Assembly (NCBI RefSeq): GCF_023898315.1
Contig: NC_064621.1
Span: 123,527,521 to 123,591,520 of the forward strand
Reading direction: 5' to 3'
DNA length: 64,000 bases
Source of the DNA: Schistocerca nitens
Lineage: Eukaryota; Arthropoda; Insecta; Orthoptera; Acrididae
The notes beneath the pieces are model-generated. The model made no database searches, was not told the DNA's origin, and saw only the letters and a program-made list of their open reading frames with translations. Shown here in pieces: positions 45,141 through 55,842 of this stretch (position 1 is the first letter of the stretch; each line of letters starts with the position of its first letter). Position numbers and translations under genes: made by a program.

Positions 45141-48100
45141 AATTTTTTAATTTTTCTAGGAATTCCTCGACAGAATAGAAGGAGTGAGCCACGAGGAAAT
45201 TCTTCAGTTCAGATTTGAAAGTGCATAAATTTCTACTAAGATTTTTGAATTCTTGTGGTAACTTATTGAAAATGTACGCAGAAGAATACTACACGCCTTT
45301 CTACACAAGAGTCAAGAAGGTGCGTTCCAAATGCAAATTGGATTTCTGCTTAGTGTTAACTGAATGAAATCTGCTAACTCTTGGAAATAAGCTGACATTG
45401 TTACCAACAAATGAAATTAAAGAAAATATGTATTGAGAGACCAATGTCAGAATTCCCAGAATACTGAACAGGGTCGACAAGAGGATCATGAACTTACACG
45501 ACATAATGCTCCAATGGCTTATTTATGAGCCAAAACCACCCTTTCTGGATCAGAAGAGGTACCCCAAAATATAATACTACACGTCATAATAGAATGAAAA
45601 TATGCAAAGTAGACTCCTTCTCGTGTTGAACTGTCGCTCATTTCACATACTATTCTAATGGTAAATAAGGCAGCATTTGCTTTTTGAACAAGATCCTGGC
45701 ATGGGCTTACTACGACAGCTTACTATCTTTATCAACGACTAGAAGTTTGACCTGTTCAGTTTCACTGATCATGCGCCCATTCTGTGTAATCAAAATGTCA
45801 GTTTTTGTTGCACTGCGTGTTGGAAACTGTAAAAACTGAGTCTTGCTGTGATTTAGCATCAATTTATTTTCCACAAGCCATGATCTTATGTCTTGAACTG
45901 CATTATGTGATGCACACAAGTGCATTATTTGATGCACACAACATCCTTCGCGACCAAACAGGTGTCATCAGCAAACAGAAGTATTTTAGAATTACATGTA
46001 ATACTAAAATACATCTCACTTACATAAATAAGAAACAGTTGCGGCCCAAGCGCCGAACCCTGGGGCACACCCATTTATTTAACTGTGGCCCTCTGGGTCT
46101 CCACATCTCAGTACTGCAGAGAATGATCTTCTGATGCCTGTTCTTAAAGTGAAAGGTGAACTAATTGTGGGCTACTCCCCATGTTCCATAATGGTCCAAC
46201 TTCTGCAGTAATATTTTGTGATCAATACAATCAAACGCCTTTGTAAACTCAAAGAAGGCGTCTAGCGTTCACAACCTTTTAATTAATCCGTGCAGTGTCA
46301 AAGAGAAAAGGGAATATAGCATTTGTAGTTGTCAAACCACTTCTAAAACCAAGCTGTACAGTTGGCAGCAAATTATGTGAATCGAAATGATCAATTACCC
46401 TTGTATATAGGGAGCCTTTTCAATACTTTAGCAAACACCGATCGTATAGAAATATATCTCAAATTATCCACGTTTCCTTTTCTCCTTTTTATAAAGTGGC
46501 TCCACTTATGAGTACTTTAATCTGTCATAAAACTGACCATTCCGAAAGGAAAAGAGCAGTACTTTAGTATTCTGCTAGACACCTCGTCATATCCATGAGA
46601 GTCCTTAGTGATTTAATTATTGACTCACCCTCCCCGTTGTCAGTATAATGTATTTCAGACAACAGTATTGGAAAGCTATTTTGTAAGAGAGTTAAATGAT
46701 TCCCTGTAGGAACTAAGTTTCTGCTTAGTTCACCTATTACATTCAGAAACTAATTATTAAATACTGTACATACATCCGACTTATTAGTAACTGAAACATT
46801 TCTGCTGTGCCCTGACTTTATATCCTCAATCTGGTGCTGATGACCAGACACTTCCTTCACGACTGGCTATATGATTTTAATTTTATTCGGAGAATTAGCT
46901 ATTCTATTTGTGTAACTCATACATTTTGCTTTCCTAATAACCTTTTAAGCACCTTTCAATAGGGTTTGCTGTGGGCTGCTGCAGCTCGACTGCGACTGCT
47001 CCTAACATTTTGATATGATGCCCACTTTGTTTTACACGATATTGTTATCCCCCTAATCATACACTCAGGCTGCCAGTTAATGCCAGCCTCCTGTTTTGTA
47101 TGTTCTAATGGAAAGCAACTTTCAAAGAGCATGATAAAGGTGATGAAGAAAGCATTTACTTATGGTCTACGTTATCAGCACTGTAAACATCTGCCACTCT
47201 TGTTCCTTAATGGGGTTTAAAAAGGCCTCTAGTGCAACTGAATGAGCTTTTCTATATAATTGTATTTAATATGTAGTTCGGCACAAACAATTTTTAGCGT
47301 TAAAATTTGTGCATCATGCTATGAAAGGCCAGGCACCTTTTCGCTAACACAATGTCCCTCTTGTAACGAAGCATGAACAAAAATCTTGTCCGTGACTGTG
47401 CCACTGTTCCCCTGCATTCTCACTGGAAAGAATAGTTTGCGTAGGGCGATATTAATTAAGGAAGTCCGTCAGCATCCTCTTTCTTTCGCACTCGCTTACA
47501 CAATTAATACTGAAGTCACCACATGCAACAGATTTTTTGTACTTCCTTTAAAGTGAACCAAGAACCCTCTCTGACTTGACCACGAAAGTTCTGAAATCAG
47601 AATCAGGGGACCTATAAATAACGACTATCAGAAGTTTAATTCAACTAAATTCAACCACAGTTGCACCACATTCGAATACCTGTTCCGTGCAGTTCTTTGA
47701 AACATCAATGGACTCAAATGGAATACCGTTTTTCATGTGCGTGGCCACTACCTCACACGGCAAAGAACTCCTTGAAAAAAAGGCTGCTAACTTGTACTCT
47801 GGTAAAGGAAGCCTCTGAATTATTACATTATTTAAGAAGTTCTTTGAAATACCAATGATATCAGAGTCAACATCTGAAAGCACTATAAGTTCACTAACAT
47901 AATCTTTAATTCCTTGTATATTTTGATGAAATGTCCTAATTCTCTCATTACTTGAATACCTAACCTTTGTTGAAAGTGGGTCCTTTATTTAGAGAGACTT
48001 CCTTTAAGCAGGAATACCTACCAGATGACTTCAGTCTAAAAAAGGTGCAGCTCTAATAACAACTACTACAGCAATATTCCCATGATTGATCCCACCATCC

Positions 48101-48930
48101 CCCACTACGCTGTCACCTACAAGCTTTGCCAGTCAGTGCCTTCAAGCCTCATGTCAATACACCTGACAACTGTATTAAGATTAGGCCGACCTTGACGCTG
48201 AAACAGTTGCACGAAATGCACATTTGTGCCACAAGTTTGAGTTGCTATCTTTTCCAGGTCACCACCTATGCCACATCACCTGTCCATATCGAGGCTATTC
48301 CTGCTCCAGCCACAATCATTACATGACTCCCTTTTGTAAAATTTCTACGTAATTCCCCTATGTTAACAGTCGGCTGAGTCAACCCTGCACTAAGCTTTAC
48401 AATGCTAGTGACATGGTACTCACTCCCCAACACTTCATGCAACTGCTGTCCACACCTCTGCTATGAGAACTACCTAACAGCAGAACCTTCTTTCTATCAG
48501 AACTGCTGAGGTCTGCTGCATGATTCCTACACCTACAGCTGCAAGAGATTCCTCTCTCTTGACACTGACAGTTGGTTAAACATATCGCTAACACACAAAA
48601 TACAACTACCTGAACATATCCTTTTTCCTGGCAGCCTTCTTGCCATTTGGCAGTTCCCATTCCCCAGCGCCCTTCTCCCTCATCGTATCTATTCCCTCCT
48701 TTGCGTTTTGCAAGTGCACCTGAAAGGCACAGATCTTACGCTCCTGCAATTCCAGGAGAGGATCTGACTAGAATGCTCACTGGCTTCCCAATTGCATTCC
48801 CCGCCCCCCTCCCCCGTGAAAATACTTTGAACAAATCACACACTATAATCTACTACTCGCAAACCTACGACAAAGCCCACACTTCTCACTCAAGGTTAAG
48901 TTCACAGTTACAGTTGGGCTTCGAATAACA
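45141..48930 (-). mobile_element. Jockey/CR1-like LINE with ORF1 esterase, heavily decayed
   Basis: Minus-strand pieces in order: an ORF1 part with KKVLLLGSSHSRGVD (48660-48397, SGNH first block) and Cys-rich CSCRCRNH; endonuclease part (47883-47641: LPLPEYKLAAFFSRS, VVATHMKNGIPFESIDVSK); RT part with GFRSGLTTTNAIF and AFD-like motifs around 46380-46230; and the RT end (45937-45710: WLVENKLMLNHSKTQFLQFP). The 3' region extends to about 45150. Many frameshifts. It belongs to a different subfamily from the GATGTA-tailed copies. Confidence 0.75.
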
Positions 48931-49672
48931 GCTGAACAAACTTCAGGAACATTCGTGCAGATGAGCTGTTTGGTACTTTGAAGGCTTATATTAAACTGGC
49001 AGTAGCTAAATATCTCAGAATAATCGCTAATCTTTTTGTTGTAGGTACAGATCATGTAAAAGATGTGTTGTATACGGAAATTTTAGGTTCTACACAATTC
49101 AAAAATAATTAGATATCAACAGATTTCATTCGGAAATAATTATGAAATAGCCCATATTCCAATTCAGCTTTAAGGTCAGACATTGATTTTGTCCCTCAGA
49201 CATTGACTTTGGTCCACCACAATGCTGCCTACTTCTTAAAAGAGAGGCCGTCCACCAGCGTCGTTTCTTCTTCTCCAATTTTTGATGGTAACTTCTTGCA
49301 GTAAAATAAACGCTGGAAATGCGTCGACTGCTAAATCCTCTTCTTCCCTCATAATATCAGCCGTTGAAATTGTAATCTAAATGTTACTTCATAACAATAG
49401 CAAAATGGGAGCAACCTCGACAAGTTATCAGAGCCAAATACAATTCCACATGGCTGAATTCCTTGGCTCCCACCACTTGGTTTAATGAGGATGAGAGATG
49501 GAACGCCAAAGTGTTCGACGTTCGACCTAATCCACTGGCTGTCGTTCGTTGGTCTGCATTGGCTTAGTGTGCATGCACCGTACGAAGACGGCTGTTGAGC
49601 TTGTGCTGTGATGTGCACCTAAGAGGGCAGCACTGCAGTGAGTTCTGCACATGGAGGGACGGAGTACAGGGT
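48931..49672. other. Stretch without recognised features
   Basis: Possible LINE 5' region at the left; otherwise nothing assigned. Confidence 0.35.
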
Positions 49673-49870
49673 GAGTGAAAAAGCTCGCAGGAGAGCTTCT
49701 GCGAAGTTTGGAATGTAGGAGACGAGGTACTGGCAGAAGTGAAGCTGTGAGGACGGGGCGTGAGTCGTGCTTGGGTAGCTCAGATGGTAGAGCACTTGCT
49801 CGCGAAAGGCAAAGCTCCCTAGTTCGAGTCTCGGTCCAGCACACAGTTCTAATCTGCCAGGAAGTTTCAT
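49673..49870 (+). mobile_element. tRNA-derived SINE, monomer
   Basis: TGGGTAGCTCAGATGGTAGA (A-box-like) and TAGTTCGAGTCTCGG (B-box-like) on the + strand, followed by CAGGAAGTTTCA. Same family as the hairpin at 29682 and the cluster at 33256. The anticodon loop lacks the invariant T33, so it is not a working tRNA gene. Confidence 0.8.
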
Positions 49871-50292
49871 TCAGGTTATATTTATCCAGTACTTGAGAAT
49901 GCCAGCACTTACCGACTTGCAAAAATTGTACACATAATTTCAAACTTTTTCTAAACTTGTGCTCACTCACAAACTAAACGCCAGATAAAGTACTCAGAAG
50001 TCTGAAGCTGTTCTATACATGGGAGCTCGATTCTTTAAAATAGTGGTGGTTTACTGGTACGATACAAGTTGCGTGCCGTGGAAGAAGGAGACGGGGCGCG
50101 TCCCGGCAACCAACCGCAAGCTATCGCTCCCAGCTTCCTCCGCACAGGGGTCACGTTAAAGTGTCCCATCGCTACACACCACTGCTGCGTGCCGCATCAG
50201 TTAACGGACTCATTCTGCTGCCTCTGTCTCAAACTTGCTTTCCAGGGTGCACATACCGTACAACACTTAGCGCCGATTTTCCGGTTAATGTA
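49871..50292. other. Stretch without recognised features
   Basis: No repeat or coding assignment between the SINE and the next Tc1 end. Confidence 0.35.
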
Positions 50293-53200
50293 CACTACTG
50301 GCCATTAAAATTGCTACACCACGAAGATGACGTGCTACAGACGCGAAATTTAACCGACAGGAAGAAGATGCAGAGATATGCAAATGATTAGCTTTTCAGA
50401 GCATTCACACAAGGTTGGCGCCGGTGGCGACACCTACAACGTGCTTGGAACGGTGGTCTGATCATTTAATATTAAAAGACTACGACCAAGGTGTGGACGA
50501 GGCCAAGGAATTGTCATATCAGACGTGATTTAACACACAAATAATTTATTCATAACATACAATACATAACACCAACTACGTAAACACTGCTTCGATGCTT
50601 ACAATTGCCCAAAATGGGAGGGCCACCACTTTCGAATTGGAAAGGCTTTAAGAAACTAAAACGCCTATTATAATTTTTAAAAATAATAATAACACAACAC
50701 ATAAGTAAGCGCTAAGTGAACGCACTTAAATCTTTAATTATTAATCACAAGCGTGGGTTTACCACATTTAAATTCTCATTGCAATATAAAACATAAATAC
50801 ATGAATTTACAACACAGCATGGCTTCAAAATTTCTACCTGGACAACCTATGATCCTAAAACTTTCGTATTACATTCCAGCCAATCACATTAATAACTTAT
50901 AAACACTGTTGGTAAAATACAAACGTTTGCACTATAATCAGTTTTAATAATCCACCATCACTCAAAAAACATCAGAAGTTCGATACGGAGCATGTAAGCC
51001 TGTTTATACAATCTTCCAGACCAAAATAGGCACGAGGGCCACCATAACATAAGTGCGCTAGTTGCTTTTAGGATAGGTGCTCCCATTAGCTTAATCACTC
51101 AGCAGATAAGCGACAGGTGAGATAGTTAATGCAAATAGAAGCGGGCACGCCTTCACGAGGACGCCATGCCACTACACACGTACTAAACTAGCCGCGTATC
51201 CGCTGTTCAAGCCAAAGATTAACAACACAGTTCCATATTCCTGACACCCAAATAGTCGGGATCAAAACAAATCCCAAGAGAACAAGATCCAGCATAGCTT
51301 CAGAACAGATCTTACTTCATGCGGTTACCTTCACAAATACAGGTATCGAAATGAAAACAAGAACGTGTAACAACATTCCCTAATCAGCACAATGTTCTTC
51401 TTTAGGTCCAGGTAGCGCTAGACAACGCTGACATGCCAATGTTAACAAACCTCTAAGGCAACACCCTCCAACTGACAAGCCGAAACCAATGTGACCCCTT
51501 ATCAGCTCCGTGACAGGACTCGAACCCCCAACTACTGTCAGTGCAACTCACTTGGAATAAATACAGCGCAAATAGTATGGCGGACACTTATACCCAGGGA
51601 TTAACAGAACACTAGACTGAACTAGAATTAACTTTAATAATACAGCACTAGATCTTGGGAGACAAGAAACTAACTCCCCACCCGAAATTCTGCAACCACA
51701 GGGCGGGAGGATGAACTACCAAAACAAAGAAGTGCAAACGCACACAAATAACTACCAAAATACACCACTACACCGATTAGCAACGATGCGTGGAGGAATC
51801 TGCACTGTCAGAATTGCACCAGTGAACAGAACAGAGGATTGCCACAGCGGTGGCCACAAGGCGGGAAAGACGACTGGATGAACTCAATCCCAAAGGACGA
51901 TCAACTTGAAACATTCACACTTCTTTTCTCCTTTCCCTCGGCGCACTTCGTCGTTCGTCCGGGACTGCTGTGCACAATTCTGAGCAGTCCCCAGTCATCC
52001 CGGCAGACACCGACCCAGCCGAACTGCTCCCGGACTCAACCCTCGCCGAACGGCTGCTCCACCGCCCCATGATGGTTACTGTTTCTTTGCCTTCGTCGAC
52101 GCAGGCGATGATTAGACTGCCATCCGCCTCCCGCGAACAACCAGTGAAGAGCGAACAGAGGTGCCCAACCAGGCCGGCGTTCCTCCACGGGTAGAAGTGC
52201 GGGTTCGATAACAACACCCGTACGCGGAAGGGAGGATATCGACATCACCAAAGCAGACACGTAGGCCACTGCGCGACAACCTCCTCCAGCGTGACCGCGC
52301 TCACCTATAAATAGTACAGGCCAAAGAGACTGCTGCAGTAAACACGTAAGTCGGTCGCGTTACCAACCTACGGTTTCTAAGTACACCAAAGACAGAACTC
52401 GCAATCGATAGTGGGTACACTACGGGCGGAAGTTCAAACGAAAGAGCTTCATAAAAGATCAACCCTGAACAACCGCGGAAAACGAAATAGAAGCGAAACA
52501 ATAAAAGACAGCAACGAGATGCTAGAGCCCGATCGCGCCCAAACACTGTCGATTACCAAAAATATTGGATCAACACGACGCTCAGGAAACGAGCCGTGGA
52601 AAGATGGAAGTACACACGGCTCAGTGCTGACATGAGGAAAGTTTCCAACCGATTTCTCATACGCAAATAGCAGTTCACCGGTGTTTCCTGGTGAAACGTG
52701 GTTGTGATGCCTCGTGTAAGGAGAGAAATGCGTACCATCGCGTTTACGACTTTGATAAAGGTCGGATTGTAGCCTATCGCGATTGCGGTTTATTGTATCG
52801 CGACATTGCTGCTCGCGTTGGTCGAGATCCAATGACTGTTAGCAGAATATGGAATCGATGGGTTCAGGAGGGTAATACGGAAAACCGTGCTGGATCCCAA
52901 CGGTCTCGTATCACCAGCAGTCGATATGACAGACATCTTATCCGCATGGCTGTAACGGATCGTGCAGCCACGTCTCGATCCTTGAGTCGACAGATGGGGA
53001 CGTTTGCAAGACTACAATCATCTGCACGAACAGTTCGACGATGTTTGCAGCAGCATGGACTATCGGCTCGGAGACCATGCCTGCGGTTACACTTGACGCT
53101 GCATCAAAGACAGGGGTGCCTGTGATAACGACGAACCTGTGTGCACAAATGGCAAAACGTCATTTTTTTGGATGAATCCAGGTTCTGTTTACAGAATCAT

Positions 53201-53872
53201 GATGGTCGCATCCATGTTTGGCGACATCGCGGTGAACGCACATTGGAAGCGTGTATCCGTCAACGCCATACTGACGTATCACCCGGCGTGATGGTATGGG
53301 GTGCCATTGGTTACACGTCTCGGTCACCTCTTGTTCGCACTGACGGCACTTTGAACAGTGGACGTTACATTTCAGATGTGTTACGACCTGTAGCTCTACC
53401 CTTCATTCGATCCCTGCGAAACCATACATTGCAGCAGGATAATGCATGACCGCATGTTGCAGGTCTTGTACGGGCCTTTCTGGATACATAAAATGTTTGT
53501 CTGCTGCCCTGGCCAGCACATTCTCCAGATCTCTCACCAACTGAAAATGTCTGGTCAATGGTGGCCGAGCAACTGGCTCGTCACAATACGCCAATCACTA
53601 CTCTTGATGAACTATGGTATCGTGTTGAAGATGCATGGGCAGCTGTACCTGTACGCACCATCCAAGCTCTATTTGACTCAATGCCCAGGCGTATCAATGT
53701 CGTTATTACAGCCAGAGGTGGTTGTTCTGTGTACTGATTTCTCAGGATCTATGCACCCAAATTGCGTGAAAATGTAATCACATGTCAGTTCTAGTATAAT
53801 ATATTTGTCCAATGAATATTCGTTTATCATCTGCTTTTCTTCTTGCTGTAGCAATTTTAATGGCCAGTAGTG
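50293..53872 (+). mobile_element. Tc1-A element, copy 5, split by an LTR-like insertion
   Basis: The 5' 153 bp (50293-50445) and the rest (52624-53872) are the two parts of one Tc1-A, TA-flanked at both ends. The + strand transposase is decayed: a 1-bp loss near the start (CGTGTAAGGAG), stops after 53125, then VIFLDESRF, GVMVWGAIGYTSRS and QQDNA with further shifts. The insertion lies in the 5' untranslated part. Confidence 0.9.
50446..52623. mobile_element. 2178-bp LTR-like insertion (TG...CA ends, 5-bp target duplication)
   Basis: It starts TGGAACGGTGG and ends CACACGGCTCA, and is bounded by GTGCT at 50441-50445 and 52624-52628. TG/CA ends and a 5-bp duplication are the signature of LTR retroelement integration. 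No gag or pol frame and no internal repeat of the ends are seen, so a solo LTR is the best fit. A TATAAATA at 52306-52313 (+) and an AATAAA near 50550 on the minus strand leave the direction open. A tRNA-like TGGGGGTTCGAGTCCTGTC lies on the minus strand near 51508-51526. Confidence 0.7.
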
Positions 53873-54415
53873 TAGGTACAGTGTGACTGTTTTGCACTAT
53901 ACTGTTTCATTATGACTCACATAAAACAAATGCAACTGGTATCACGTTAACATCCAATATTGATAATTTTCAAAAGAAACACATTCTTCGAGAGAGAGAT
54001 AGAAACTAAAAACAGTGTTCCCAAGTCTGGCACACCGCAGTGTAACCAGCTGTGAGGGGACAAATGAGTCTGACCGTGTGGACTGCAACTGAGACAAGCA
54101 GGCGCAGTGGGTACAGGCCGTCGCTTGTACTGGTGCTACTGTGCTCACGAAGCATGCTCGCGCACACGGCGTGGCTGCACTGCTGTCAACAGTCGCTCTG
54201 CAACGACAAAGCGACGCTCACTCGTTCTTCACCTCTATTCAGAGAGAGAGCTAAATTACCTGAAATCTACAGCAGAATGAAGTTTTTAGTGTGTAGACGA
54301 TTTTGTAAGTAAACTGAGAACCTGTCAAGGGGTGTAAGGATCCAATAACAGTGGACACACAGCCACAGGTAAACAGAGGGAAACTTTTCTTACATGACAA
54401 TAAATATCATCTAGA
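53873..54415. other. Stretch without recognised features
   Basis: An 86-codon frame (54052-54312, +) has no recognisable motif. Confidence 0.35.
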
Positions 54416-54540
54416 CTACCTGATCAAAAGTATCTGGACACCTGATAATGGCCATTAAAATGAGCTCTGTTCAGCCTTCGCCTTTATGATGGCTTCCAAT
54501 CTGCTGGGGACACTTTCAATGAGGTGTCTTAATGTCCAGG
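54416..54540 (-). mobile_element. Terminal fragment of a Tc1/mariner-type element
   Basis: Begins CTACCTGATCAAAAGTATCT, a terminus I recall from invertebrate Tc1/mariner elements. The following minus-strand sequence would be the transposase C-terminus, but it is cut off by the next foldback element. Confidence 0.5.
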
Positions 54541-54560
54541 TGATTCCATTGTTCCATTGT

Positions 54561-55453
54561 TCGATAAAGATAGAAGCTGAAGCAAAGAGTTAAAATTTGT
54601 GTCAAAGCCCAGACATGAACCCTGATCTCCTGCATACTAGGCAGACGCGTTAAGCACTTAAAAAAAAAAAAAAAAAAGAATGTTCAAATGGCTCTGAGCA
54701 CTATGGGACTTAACATCAGAGGTCATCAGTCCCCTAGAACTTAGAACTACTTAAACCTAACTAACCTAAGGACATCACACACATCCATGCCCGAGGCAAG
54801 ATTCGAACCTGCGACCGTAGCAGTCGCGCGGTTCCGGACTGAAGCGCCTAGAACCGCTCGGCCACCGCGGCCGGCTAAGCACAACAACACCATACCATTG
54901 TGGCTACTACAGCGGCACAAACTAAACTAGTCCAGCGCCCTCCCTAACACAAACCTCTGTTCACACCTTCCGTCATTTTCCCTTTCTTAAATCATCAGTA
55001 TTGGTTATGCTCTCCAACATTGGAATAACACCACCATGTTGTATGTAATGGGACAACCATGCTTGTATCTCAGGAATTACATTTCTGGAATTACATTTTA
55101 TTGATGATAAAGTTGAGACTCTTATGCCTCCAGGAAAATGTAATCCTATCAGATCAATGGATCACCTAACCTGAGACACACGCGTGTGTTCCCCATTACG
55201 TACAAAGCCGCTATTCAAATGTTGGAGAGCCTCAGCAGTACTAAAGATTTGAAAATGGGAAAATGGACTGAAGGTATGGACTGAAGTTTGTGTTAGGGAG
55301 GGCGTTGGAATCGTGTAGTCCACGTAGGGATGGCGGTTGGAATGCTATGGTGGCGTTGTGGGCAGCACATATGCCTCGTAAGAGGAAGACCTGGGTTCAA
55401 CTCCCAGCTGTGGCACAAATTTTAATTCGTTGCTTTAGCTTCTGTACTTATCG
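54561..55453. mobile_element. Foldback element with tRNA-like sequence in each arm
   Basis: The outer left arm (from 54561, CGATAAAGATAGAAGCTG) is inverted at the right (to 55453, CTTTAGCTTCTGTACTTATCG in two parts). The arms share TTAAAATTTGTG, a B-box-like GGGTTCAACTCCC (right) answered by a diverged copy (left), and CCCTCCCTAACACAAAC. The left arm is interrupted by a SINE. No protein is encoded. A direct repeat GATAAAGTTGAGAC occurs at 55107 and 55456. Confidence 0.65.
54658..54875 (-). mobile_element. tRNA-derived SINE (family 1), inserted in the foldback left arm
   Basis: Bounded by TAAGCAC at 54651-54657 and 54876-54882. The minus-strand head has the A box TGGCCGAGCGGT and B box GGTTCGAATCT. 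The 3' end carries a long T run on the minus strand (A run at 54661-54677), longer than in other copies, suggesting a younger insertion. Confidence 0.85.
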
Positions 55454-55782
55454 AAGATAAAGTTGAGACATAACTATCTTCAGGAAAATGTAATTGTATT
55501 AGATCAGCAAGTGTCCCATTGTGTTCAGGTCAGCACTCTGAGCGAGCCAGTACAATTTGTAAGTAGGCTGTTTATGTTTTCTTATTGGCAACGTTATGTA
55601 GCGCTCTGTATGAAAATCACTGGCTATGCTGTGTGCAGTCTGTGGCATTGTTGTCTGCCATTGTAGTGTTGGGCAGCGGCAGCTGGCTGTTAACAGCGCG
55701 TAGCGTTGCGCAGTTGGAGGTGAGCCGCCAGCAGTGGTGGATGTGGGGAGAGAGATGGCGGAGTTTTGAAATTTGTCATGAA

Positions 55783-55839
<57 letters not shown>

Positions 55840-55842
<3 letters not shown>

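Noticed and set aside
50446..52623. Full LTR retrotransposon with two LTRs
   Set aside because: The terminal sequences are not repeated inside and no gag or pol frame exists, so only a solo-LTR-like insertion can be claimed.
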